Below, in pieces: positions 5,374 to 11,373 of a stretch of DNA of 11,373 nucleotides; the stretch's first letter is position 1; every line of letters starts with the position of its first letter. This DNA comes from Lachnospiraceae bacterium (GTDB lineage: Bacteria > Bacillota_A > Clostridia > Lachnospirales > Lachnospiraceae), in assembly GCA_003446335.1 (NCBI GenBank), contig DMAZ01000217.1, positions 1-11,373 of the forward strand, in the 5' to 3' direction. The notes beneath the pieces are model-generated. The model saw nothing but the letters and a program-made list of their open reading frames with translations, was not told the origin of the DNA and did not search any database. The position numbers and the translations under genes are program-made.

Positions 5374-6765
5374 ATGACTGGCTTACCATTGATACTCGCA
5401 TTCGTTGTTGCTATTGTTCTGATGATTGTGATGATATCCAAGTTCAGAATCCATCCCTTCGTATCCATTATGTGCATCTCTCTGGTGCTCGGTATTATTG
5501 CAGGCATACCGATTGTCGATAAGACAACGGCAGACGGAGCGACCGTCCCCGGACTGGCAAGTGTAATCGGTTCAGGTTTCTCGGGTACGTTCTCCAGCAT
5601 CGGCATCGTTATTATTCTCGGTGCGCTGATCGGCAGTATTCTTGAGCAGACAGGAGCGGCGCTCAAGCTTGCCGACATGGTCATTAATCTTGTCGGTAAG
5701 AATCATCCGGTCCTGGCCATGGAACTCATGGGCTGGGTCGTCTCCATCCCGGTATTCTGTGACTCCGGTTTTGTTATTCTGAATCCTATCAGAAAAGCTC
5801 TTGTACAGAGGACCGGTGCTTCCTCCGTTGCCATGTCTGTAGGACTTGGTTCGGGACTTTACATTGCCCACGTATTTATCCCGCCCACACCCGGTCCGAT
5901 TGCGGCTGCATCTACACTCGGTGTCGGCGATAACCTTCTTATGGTCATGGGATTCGGTGCCCTCTGCTCGATTTTCCCGCTGGCTGCAGGTTACTTCTAC
6001 GCGAACTTTATCGGAAAGCGCGTAAAAGCTGACGATGAGGCAGATAAGGCCGAAGTTACAAAGACCTATGAGGAACTTGTAGCTGCGTACGGAAAGCTTC
6101 CGAGCGGTTTCTCATCTCTGGCCCCGATCATTGTTCCGATTATCCTTATGGCAATTTCATCTATTGTCACCATGGCGGGAAGCAAAGGTTTTATCATTGA
6201 TCTATTTAAGTTCCTCGGAACTCCGATCATCGCTTTAGCGGTTGGTACGGCTTTTGCGGTCGCTCAGCTCGCCGGAGCAGGAAAGCTTGATGAGTTCTAT
6301 AAAATCTGCGACGACACACTGAAGACGGTAGGTCCGATCCTCTTCGTTACCGCCGCCGGCGGAGTGCTCGGAAAAGTCATTGCTTCTTCCGATATGGTCA
6401 ATTACATCTCGGAGCATGCGACGGTCCTGTCCACGATGGGGATTTTCTTCCCGTTCCTGCTCTCGGCTATCCTGAAGACCGCACAGGGATCTTCCACCGT
6501 TGCCCTTACAACAACAGCAGGCATCGTGACACCGCTTCTTCCGATTCTTGGGTTTACTTCTCCGGCTCAGATCTGCCTTGTCTGTATGGCGATCGGCGCC
6601 GGTGCCATGACGGTGTCTCATGCAAACGACTCCTTCTTCTGGGTCGTCACGAACTTCGGAGCTATGACTCCGGAACGCGGTTATAAGACGCAGACAATGA
6701 ATACTCTTGTAATGGGTGTATCCGCCATAATCGAAATTGCGATCCTGAGCCTTTTCATCCATTAA
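5374..6765 (+). CDS. GntP-family permease (probable D-glycerate/gluconate:H+ symporter)
   Basis: A 463-residue inner-membrane transporter with about 12 hydrophobic segments, the usual length for GntP proteins (about 440-470). Family blocks are easy to read: IPVFCDSGFVIL at 125-136, PPTPGPIAAA at 170-179, TAQGSSTVA at 369-377 and SHANDSFFWV at 415-424. A charged cytoplasmic loop lies at about 214-242. GntP proteins import gluconate and related sugar acids with protons. The downstream glycerate kinase and upstream CdaR point to D-glycerate here, but substrate cannot be read from sequence. GGAGG at 5361-5365 is 8 bases before the ATG. The kinase follows after 71 bases with no terminator between, so the two are probably one transcript. 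Confidence 0.93.
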   Translation: MTGLPLILAFVVAIVLMIVMISKFRIHPFVSIMCISLVLGIIAGIPIVDKTTADGATVPGLASVIGSGFSGTFSSIGIVIILGALIGSILEQTGAALKLADMVINLVGKNHPVLAMELMGWVVSIPVFCDSGFVILNPIRKALVQRTGASSVAMSVGLGSGLYIAHVFIPPTPGPIAAASTLGVGDNLLMVMGFGALCSIFPLAAGYFYANFIGKRVKADDEADKAEVTKTYEELVAAYGKLPSGFSSLAPIIVPIILMAISSIVTMAGSKGFIIDLFKFLGTPIIALAVGTAFAVAQLAGAGKLDEFYKICDDTLKTVGPILFVTAAGGVLGKVIASSDMVNYISEHATVLSTMGIFFPFLLSAILKTAQGSSTVALTTTAGIVTPLLPILGFTSPAQICLVCMAIGAGAMTVSHANDSFFWVVTNFGAMTPERGYKTQTMNTLVMGVSAIIEIAILSLFIH

Positions 6766-6791
6766 ACTGTTAAATCTGTAAATGCGCATCG

Positions 6792-6805
6792 CACAAATGT
6801 GTCAT
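6792..6805. promoter_or_regulatory. two CdaR-like half-sites in reversed order before the kinase
   Basis: CACAAAT (6792-6798) matches the right arm of the 5246-5266 palindrome, and TGTGTCAT (6798-6805) matches its left arm plus spacer. Here they stand in the opposite order and overlap at one base. This could be a degenerate internal operator or chance. No promoter is evident beside it. Confidence 0.25.
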
Positions 6806-6836
6806 GTGAAATAATAAAAAAGCTGGAGGAAAGATT

Positions 6837-8069
6837 ATGAATTCAAAAATGAGAGAAGACGTCAACGCGATCGTCAGTGCTTCCCTGCAGGCAGTTCTTC
6901 CCGATGAGGCAGTATCCCGTGCTCTGAAGAATTATTCAAATGCGGGCGGCCGCACCATTCTGGTCTCTGCCGGCAAGGCTGCCTGGCAGATGGCAAATGC
7001 GGCTGTCAAAGAGCTCGGCAGTGTCGATGACGGTATTGTCGTCACCAAGTATGAGCATGTCATGGGAGAGATTCCCGGCGTCAAATGTTTTGAGGCGGGG
7101 CATCCGGTGCCGGATGAAAACAGTTTCAATGCGACAAAAAAAGCAGTGGAGCTTGTAAGCGATCTTTCCGCTGACGACACGGTCCTGTTCCTTCTTTCCG
7201 GCGGCGGAAGCGCACTTTTTGAACTGCCTCTTATACCGGGCGACGAACTGCAGGATATTACGAAGCAGCTTCTGGCATCCGGCGCGGATATCGTGGAGAT
7301 GAACACGATCCGTAAGCGTCTGAGCAGTGTAAAAGGCGGCCGCTTCGCACAGCACTGCGCACCGGCCCGGGTATTCAGCATTGTTCTGAGCGATATCCTC
7401 GGAGATCCGCTTGACATGATCGCTTCAGGTCCGGCTTATCCGGATTCCTCGACTTGTGAGGAAGCCCTTGCAATAGCGTCCAAATATGGATTGAAGCTCA
7501 GCACGGAAGCAAAAAAACTTCTCGGAGAGGAGACGCCGAAAGAACTGACCAATGTCACGACACAGATCACCGGAAGTGTCCGTGAGCTTTGTGTTGCGGC
7601 TGAGAAGAAGTGCAGGGAGCTTGGATATGAACCGATCGTTCTCACAGACCAGCTCTGCTGTGTTGCGAGAGAAGCGGGAAGTTTCCTTGCAAGTGTACTG
7701 AAGACACATGCAGGCGACGGCAGGAAGGTTGCGTACATCGCAGGCGGAGAGACGGTCGTCCATCTGACAGGACACGGACTGGGCGGACGCAATCAGGAGC
7801 TTGCGCTGGCTGCCTGTGAAGGTATTGCGGGCATTAAGAACGCGGCTGTATTCTCCTTCGGAAGTGACGGGACCGATGGTCCGACGGATGCGGCAGGCGG
7901 TTACGTCGATGAGGATACATTTGAAGAACTCAAGGCGAAGGGAATCAATCCTTTTGATGTTCTGAAGGATAATGACGCTTACCATGCACTGAAAGAAGTC
8001 GACGGACTGGTCATGACCGGACCGACAGGCACGAATGTGAACGATGTGGCGGTTGCGCTGATCGGATAA
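6837..8069 (+). CDS. glycerate 2-kinase, MOFRL family
   Basis: Phosphorylates D-glycerate with ATP to 2-phosphoglycerate, feeding lower glycolysis; cytosolic. The 410 residues match the class II (GckA/TtuD-like) kinases: an N-terminal DUF4147 domain (about 1-230) and a C-terminal MOFRL domain (about 295-405). Visible motifs are SAGKAAW at 44-50, GHPVPDENS at 88-96, SGGGSAL at 121-127, SVKGGR at 164-169, SDILGDPLDMIASGP at 185-199, GGET at 303-306, GGRNQEL at 316-322, SDGTDGPTDAAGG at 343-355 and GPTGTNVNDV at 395-404. All expected conserved blocks are intact. GGAGG at 6825-6829 is 7 bases before the ATG. It is the last gene of the glycerate unit and is followed by a long terminator. Hydroxypyruvate reductase, a common older label for this family, is a misannotation. 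Confidence 0.95.
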   Translation: MNSKMREDVNAIVSASLQAVLPDEAVSRALKNYSNAGGRTILVSAGKAAWQMANAAVKELGSVDDGIVVTKYEHVMGEIPGVKCFEAGHPVPDENSFNATKKAVELVSDLSADDTVLFLLSGGGSALFELPLIPGDELQDITKQLLASGADIVEMNTIRKRLSSVKGGRFAQHCAPARVFSIVLSDILGDPLDMIASGPAYPDSSTCEEALAIASKYGLKLSTEAKKLLGEETPKELTNVTTQITGSVRELCVAAEKKCRELGYEPIVLTDQLCCVAREAGSFLASVLKTHAGDGRKVAYIAGGETVVHLTGHGLGGRNQELALAACEGIAGIKNAAVFSFGSDGTDGPTDAAGGYVDEDTFEELKAKGINPFDVLKDNDAYHALKEVDGLVMTGPTGTNVNDVAVALIG

Positions 8070-8083
8070 AGAATGTATAGAAG

Positions 8084-8181
8084 GGCTGCCGTATCAAGGC
8101 GTGGCGCCACTTTTTGCAGCAGATGCAATTTGCGGATATCTGCTGTTTGGAGTGACACTGCCTGATGCGACAGCCTTTTTT
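8084..8181 (+). terminator. long two-tier terminator between convergent genes
   Basis: Outer stem: GGCTG (8084-8088) pairs with CAGCC (8171-8175) and pairing continues inward to about 8103/8156 with one mismatch, one G-U pair and two bulges. Inner stem: CAGCAGAT (8117-8124) pairs perfectly with ATCTGCTG (8138-8145). Six T (8176-8181) follow the outer stem on the + strand, and a further T-run (8111-8115) lies inside. It ends the kinase transcript. The same hairpin lies 16 bases past the stop of the convergent - strand gene, though without a good T-run on that side. Confidence 0.85.
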
Positions 8182-8196
8182 CAGTGCGTGCGGTCT

Positions 8197-9153
8197 TTAC
8201 CGGCGGACAGCGGACTGCCTCGGCTCAAGGAGTTTGTCGTGAAGCCCGAAAGATATGTAGAAGAGTCCAAGGAACATGATGATCTGAGGGAACATAAAAA
8301 TACTGAGGAAAGTAAGGATCCCCGCGGCCAGACGGCTTCTGACCAGATACTTCTTTATTACAAGATTGATCGCGATGATACCGAAGCACAGAAGCCAGAC
8401 ATAACCGCAGACCCAGAGAGTCTGGCCGACATTGTGCTTTGTAGAATTCTCAGCGGCGGACAGAAAAGCTGTCGAACCGTAGAGGTAGGCAGCGATTGCG
8501 ACGACTCCGGTCCACTTCGGCGGATAGATCGACTGGAATGAAGTAGGCGTGCCGATGGAGTAGCGAAGCTTTTTTAAAATAATGACGCTGAGCTGGTAGA
8601 TAATGAAGCCCTGGATGAGCCCGAGAAGTACCATCGAAATGATCATCATCTGCATAAGAAAGCCAGGTGCAAGAATCTGGTCTGTAGCGGCTGTGGTCTG
8701 CACATTGGCCTGCGCGAACATCTGATTCATCATGTTCTGCATTTCTGTTATTTCCAGATCCAGATCATATCCGAAGACACTCGCAAGGGTAATGGTGCTG
8801 AGCACGTTGAACAGGGCGGAGAGTCCCATGGATACGAGCATTGTTTTCGTCATGTCGACCTTGTAGTAGAAGAGAGTGCCCATGATAAGACCGAGCAGAG
8901 CGGCCGTTATGGCGTAGAATACTGTCGTCAGCGATCCGAAGATGAAGGAGAAGAGCATCATGCCGATAAAGACCATGAGGCCGTATTTCCAGCTGTACCT
9001 TGCAGCATAGACGACCATCGGCACAGGCAGTATGTAGATGAACATCTCCTCGAAGAAGGATCCGGTCTGGCGGTTCAGGAGGAGGAGGATCGCGAAAATG
9101 GCGATGATCATGGCTCCGGTGGTAAGTTTCAGGGTATTGTTGTCTCTGTTCAT
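8197..9153 (-). CDS. DUF2232/YybS-like integral membrane protein
   Basis: A 318-residue membrane protein with about eight hydrophobic segments (near residues 11-27, 37-50, 56-74, 78-95, 104-127, 166-193, 214-231, 245-266 and 275-303; some may merge). The layout, the RYSWKYG block at 52-58 after the second segment and the C-terminal FLGLFYISFGLHD segment fit the DUF2232/YybS family of Firmicutes, which may be related to S components of ECF transporters. Function is unknown. In many Firmicutes yybS stands next to gdpP and rplI; here neither neighbour is visible. An acidic, Met- and Gln-rich stretch at 130-160 probably forms an external loop. GGAGG lies 6 bases before the ATG on the - strand. 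It is convergent with the glycerate kinase gene and divergent from the exporter operon. Confidence 0.8.
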   Translation of the reverse strand: MNRDNNTLKLTTGAMIIAIFAILLLLNRQTGSFFEEMFIYILPVPMVVYAARYSWKYGLMVFIGMMLFSFIFGSLTTVFYAITAALLGLIMGTLFYYKVDMTKTMLVSMGLSALFNVLSTITLASVFGYDLDLEITEMQNMMNQMFAQANVQTTAATDQILAPGFLMQMMIISMVLLGLIQGFIIYQLSVIILKKLRYSIGTPTSFQSIYPPKWTGVVAIAAYLYGSTAFLSAAENSTKHNVGQTLWVCGYVWLLCFGIIAINLVIKKYLVRSRLAAGILTFLSIFMFPQIIMFLGLFYISFGLHDKLLEPRQSAVRR

Positions 9154-9188
9154 GAACAGCCTCCGTTGCTTTTAAGGATATGAATTTC

Positions 9189-9217
9189 ATAATAAAGCAA
9201 AACAGGAAGGGATACAA
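9189..9217 (-). promoter_or_regulatory. predicted promoter of the yybS-like gene
   Basis: On the - strand TTGTAT (9217-9212) and TATTAT (9194-9189) are spaced by 17 bases. The -10 matches at 5 of 6 positions and the -35 at 3 of 6. The start codon at 9153 is about 35 bases downstream of the -10. Confidence 0.45.
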
Positions 9218-9228
9218 GGTTGAAATTA

Positions 9229-9237
9229 TGCTATTAT
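9229..9237 (+). promoter_or_regulatory. extended -10 promoter of the ArAE-like operon
   Basis: TGC followed by TATTAT (9232-9237) is an extended -10. It lies in TATTATATAGTCA, a 13-mer identical to the one at the permease promoter (5317-5329). The -35 region is weak. The predicted start near 9244 gives a leader of about 40 bases. Confidence 0.5.
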
Positions 9238-9284
9238 ATAGTCAGAATACTCCGAGGCGTTCTTGATTCTGAAGAGAATAAGTT

Positions 9285-10334
9285 ATGGATATGAATAGAA
9301 TTAAAATTGAATGGAAACAGTGGATCATTTATGCGGCGCGTCTTGCTCTGGCAAGCAGTCTGGCCATTTATGCGGCGGATCTTATGAAACTGCAGTTTTC
9401 GACGCAGGCAGGTGTCATATGCCTGTTCTCCATGCTTACGACCAAAAAAGATACACTGAAACTTTCGGTAGCCCGGCTCCTGAGCTTTATCGTCACCTTC
9501 ATAACTGCCTGGTTCGCCTTTCATCACATAAGCAGTGAGTGGATCGCTTTCGGTGTCTATATCTTTGTGACGGTCATATTCAGTGAAATGTACGGATGGG
9601 GGGCTGCTCTTTCCGCCAATGTCGTTGCCGGCTGCCATTTTTTAAGCGTCGACAATTTTACAACAGATATCATTATAAATGAGTTTTATATTGTCCTGAC
9701 CGGTATGACCTTCGCCATCTTTTTTAATTTCTTCAGAAATACGGATTCGATAAGGGCTTCTCTTGAGAAGGATATCGAGGAGGTCCAGACCAAGATGCAG
9801 GTCGTCCTGGACGAACTGGCGGAATATCTTTATACAGCCGGTAAAGACAGGGATGTCTGGCCCTATCTGGACGATCTCCAGGCTTTTCTTGAAAAATGTG
9901 TCATGAAAGCGTCGGAATATGAGGGGAACAGTTTTGAAGGGGACGCAAAATATTATGTCAGGTATTTTGAAATGCGGAGCAACCAATGCGAGATCCTGAC
10001 GAACCTTCATGAAGAACTGACGAAAATAAAGTTCATTCCGAAACAGTCCCGAATCATTATTGAATATATACGTTCCCTGCGAGAGCACGTTACAGAGATG
10101 AATGTTCCGGATCAGCAGATAGAAAATCTGTCGAAGATTTACGAGCGCATGAGACAGGATGAACTGCCGGCCACCAGAGAGGAGTTCGAGAGCAGAGCTG
10201 TGCTGCTCCATGTGTTGATGGATCTGGATGATTTTCTTAATACGAAGAAGCGATTCATCGAATCCGGAGCGACCAAACATATCCACGTTTCCATGAGAGA
10301 ACTGGATATTCCGTGGGAAGACTTGCATGACTGA
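9285..10334 (+). CDS. ArAE_1-type putative aromatic acid exporter
   Basis: A 349-residue membrane protein. The N-terminal 150 residues hold about six hydrophobic segments (13-32, 37-52, 63-80, 85-102, 105-120, 128-150). The soluble C-terminal half (about 152-349) is charged and helical with coiled-coil character. This is the layout of the aromatic-acid-exporter family member 1 proteins (DUF939 plus its C-terminal domain), half-size relatives of the FUSC transporters such as AaeB. The conserved core includes QAGVICLFSMLTTKKDT at 41-57 and SEMYGWGAAL at 100-109. Export of aromatic or other organic acids is inferred from the family only. The ATG at 9285 has GAAGAG 8 bases upstream; a second ATG two codons later is possible. 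The next gene begins 26 bases after the stop, so the two share a transcript. Confidence 0.82.
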   Translation: MDMNRIKIEWKQWIIYAARLALASSLAIYAADLMKLQFSTQAGVICLFSMLTTKKDTLKLSVARLLSFIVTFITAWFAFHHISSEWIAFGVYIFVTVIFSEMYGWGAALSANVVAGCHFLSVDNFTTDIIINEFYIVLTGMTFAIFFNFFRNTDSIRASLEKDIEEVQTKMQVVLDELAEYLYTAGKDRDVWPYLDDLQAFLEKCVMKASEYEGNSFEGDAKYYVRYFEMRSNQCEILTNLHEELTKIKFIPKQSRIIIEYIRSLREHVTEMNVPDQQIENLSKIYERMRQDELPATREEFESRAVLLHVLMDLDDFLNTKKRFIESGATKHIHVSMRELDIPWEDLHD

Positions 10335-10360
10335 TCGATAAGAAGAATGGAGGTGTCTGC

Positions 10361-11305
10361 ATGGATAAAAAGTATGTTAAAATTTTGAAGATCGTGATCC
10401 CGCTTATCATTGCGCTGCTTTCGATTTTTGTTATTTCCAGATATGCCACTTCGATTTCTTTCCATGCGAAGACGATAGAGGCTCTGGATGAAAAGAAAGA
10501 TACTGTTCTGCAGCTGACGGCCGTGTCGACCAGCGCATCCGCCGCGATAACTCTCATACCGGGGGATGTTGCCACACCGATTGCCGAAAAGCTGGCGGAC
10601 CTGAGTACCTATTTTATCATCGTTCTCTGTGCGATCTATCTTGAAAAGTATCTCCTGACTATAACAGGTTTTGCTGCATTTGTTATACTCATACCGCTGG
10701 GCTGCCTGTTTTTTTCGATTTACAGTCTCTTTCCGAGACCGGTGCTTCTGGAACTTTCGAAAAAACTGGTCCTGTTCGGTGTCGCCATTGTTCTGGTCAT
10801 TCCTTCCAGTGTGGGCGTTTCGAATATGATCGAAAAGACTTACAGCGAGTCGATCGAACTGACCATGCAGCAGGCACTTGAATCAACGGAGTCGGTTCGG
10901 GAGGAACTCGGGGAAGCACAGGGAACAGCGGATGAATCTGCTGCGGACAGTGCGGCCGATGAGTCCGCTGCCGGCATTGCAGCGAACGGGCCGGTGACGG
11001 ATGAGTCAAAACAGACGATCGGAGACCTGTTCCACGGTCTCGTTTCACAGGCTTCCGAGACGGTTACATCCACAGTACAGGGGGCTCTGGACAGCACCGT
11101 GAGCGGAGTCAGTACGAAGATTGATGAGTTCAAGACCATGCTCAATAATATGCTGGAGGCGCTTGCAGTGATGATCGTAACATCCTGCCTGATTCCCATC
11201 ATCGTGCTGCTCTTCTTCGTATGGCTCATAAAGGTGATCCTGAATGTGACGGTACCGATGCCGATGCCTCCGATGGGAAGACCGGTCGGGAAGGGGTTCC
11301 GTTGA
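10361..11305 (+). CDS. uncharacterised multi-pass membrane protein
   Basis: I do not recognise a named family for this 314-residue protein. One hydrophobic helix lies at 7-26. An external-looking segment (27-80) contains an Ala/Ser/Thr-rich patch followed by LIPGDVATPIAEKLADLSTY. Three further helices lie at about 83-98, 101-123 and 135-151. A hydrophilic stretch (152-262) is amphipathic at both ends and has an Ala/Asp/Glu/Ser-rich centre (186-207). One last helix lies at 268-293, followed by a short Pro/Met-rich basic tail. The centre holds two copies of ADESAA that differ at four silent positions. GGAGG at 10349-10353 is 7 bases before the ATG. The close spacing to the ArAE-like gene suggests a common process, perhaps export or envelope maintenance. 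It is well formed, not truncated. Confidence 0.8.
   Translation: MDKKYVKILKIVIPLIIALLSIFVISRYATSISFHAKTIEALDEKKDTVLQLTAVSTSASAAITLIPGDVATPIAEKLADLSTYFIIVLCAIYLEKYLLTITGFAAFVILIPLGCLFFSIYSLFPRPVLLELSKKLVLFGVAIVLVIPSSVGVSNMIEKTYSESIELTMQQALESTESVREELGEAQGTADESAADSAADESAAGIAANGPVTDESKQTIGDLFHGLVSQASETVTSTVQGALDSTVSGVSTKIDEFKTMLNNMLEALAVMIVTSCLIPIIVLLFFVWLIKVILNVTVPMPMPPMGRPVGKGFR
10928..10972 (+). repeat. short tandem-like coding repeat (ADESAA)
   Basis: Bases 10928-10945 and 10955-10972 both encode ADESAA and differ at four third-codon positions. The repeat lies in the hydrophilic linker of the membrane protein. All changes are silent, so the peptide rather than the DNA appears to be kept, though the sample is tiny. 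Confidence 0.5.
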
Positions 11306-11373
11306 AAAGATTCATAACTCAAACTTCCCACTTCGTGATAGAGTTGCTGGCGATATCATTTAAAATGCAATCG
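11302..11373 (+). CDS. possible next gene of the operon, TTG start, runs off the window
   Basis: A TTG at 11302-11304 overlaps the TGA stop of the membrane protein gene (TTGA, 11302-11305), and AAGGGG lies 5 bases upstream. The frame stays open for the 24 codons left in the window, beginning MKRFITQTSHFVIELLAISF, with a basic start and then a hydrophobic run. The overlap and ribosome binding site fit translational coupling. Twenty-four open codons are weak evidence, and a - strand frame is also open here (17 codons ending in a TGA). No function can be proposed. Confidence 0.35.
   Translation, partial: MKRFITQTSHFVIELLAISFKMQS

Noticed and set aside
6235..6789. 184-codon open frame on the - strand
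   Set aside because: It is antisense to the permease, rich in Arg/His/Cys and without motifs.
8101..8541. 146-codon open frame on the + strand after the kinase
   Set aside because: It begins inside the terminator hairpin and overlaps the membrane protein gene on the other strand; composition is that of a shadow frame.
11316..11345. AACTC/GAGTT inverted pair at the right edge as an insertion-sequence end
   Set aside because: Five base pairs with a 20-base loop are expected by chance, and no transposase or target duplication is visible.

Overview
The window looks like chromosomal DNA of a low- to mid-GC anaerobic Firmicute, most likely a Lachnospiraceae-type Clostridia. This rests on strong AGGAGG-like ribosome binding sites, extended -10 promoters, a CdaR/GntP/glycerate-kinase module, a YybS-type membrane protein and an ArAE_1-type exporter. 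The placement is inference; no marker gene fixes the genus. Genes are densely packed and no gene-free stretch exceeds about 270 bases.

Left part (1-2506, + strand): the 3' end of glucose-6-phosphate isomerase runs in from the left edge and ends at a good intrinsic terminator. Directly after it lies a two-gene unit: a membrane-anchored alpha/beta hydrolase and a metallo-beta-lactamase-fold hydrolase of the COG1237 type. Bases 2502-2718 hold no gene but are packed with inverted repeats: a perfect 15-bp inverted repeat that includes the stop codon of the hydrolase gene, then two nested GC-rich hairpins. A stand-alone CinA C-terminal domain (PncC-like nicotinamide-nucleotide amidase) follows with its own promoter, and a TetR-family regulator faces it from the other strand.

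Middle part (3890-8069): a D-glycerate (or related sugar-acid) uptake and use module. A CdaR-type sugar-diacid regulator is followed by a GntP-family permease and a glycerate 2-kinase of the MOFRL family. A perfect 9-3-9 palindrome lies about 63-83 bases upstream of the predicted permease transcription start. Its right half recurs with one mismatch (10/11) in the promoter region of the regulator, and scrambled half-sites lie in front of the kinase. The simplest reading is that CdaR senses glycerate and activates the permease-kinase operon and possibly its own gene. The module ends at an unusually long bidirectional-looking hairpin terminator.

Right part (8197-11373): a DUF2232/YybS-like membrane protein on the - strand is divergent from a + strand operon. 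That operon encodes an aromatic-acid-exporter-like protein (ArAE_1), a 314-residue membrane protein of unknown function with a Ser/Ala/Asp/Glu-rich segment, and possibly a third gene that starts at a TTG overlapping the previous stop and leaves the window.

I found no CRISPR array, tRNA, rRNA, transposase or phage gene, and nothing that clearly makes up a new defence or mobile system. The most unusual parts are the inverted-repeat region at 2502-2718, the putative CdaR operators and the uncharacterised membrane operon at the right end.
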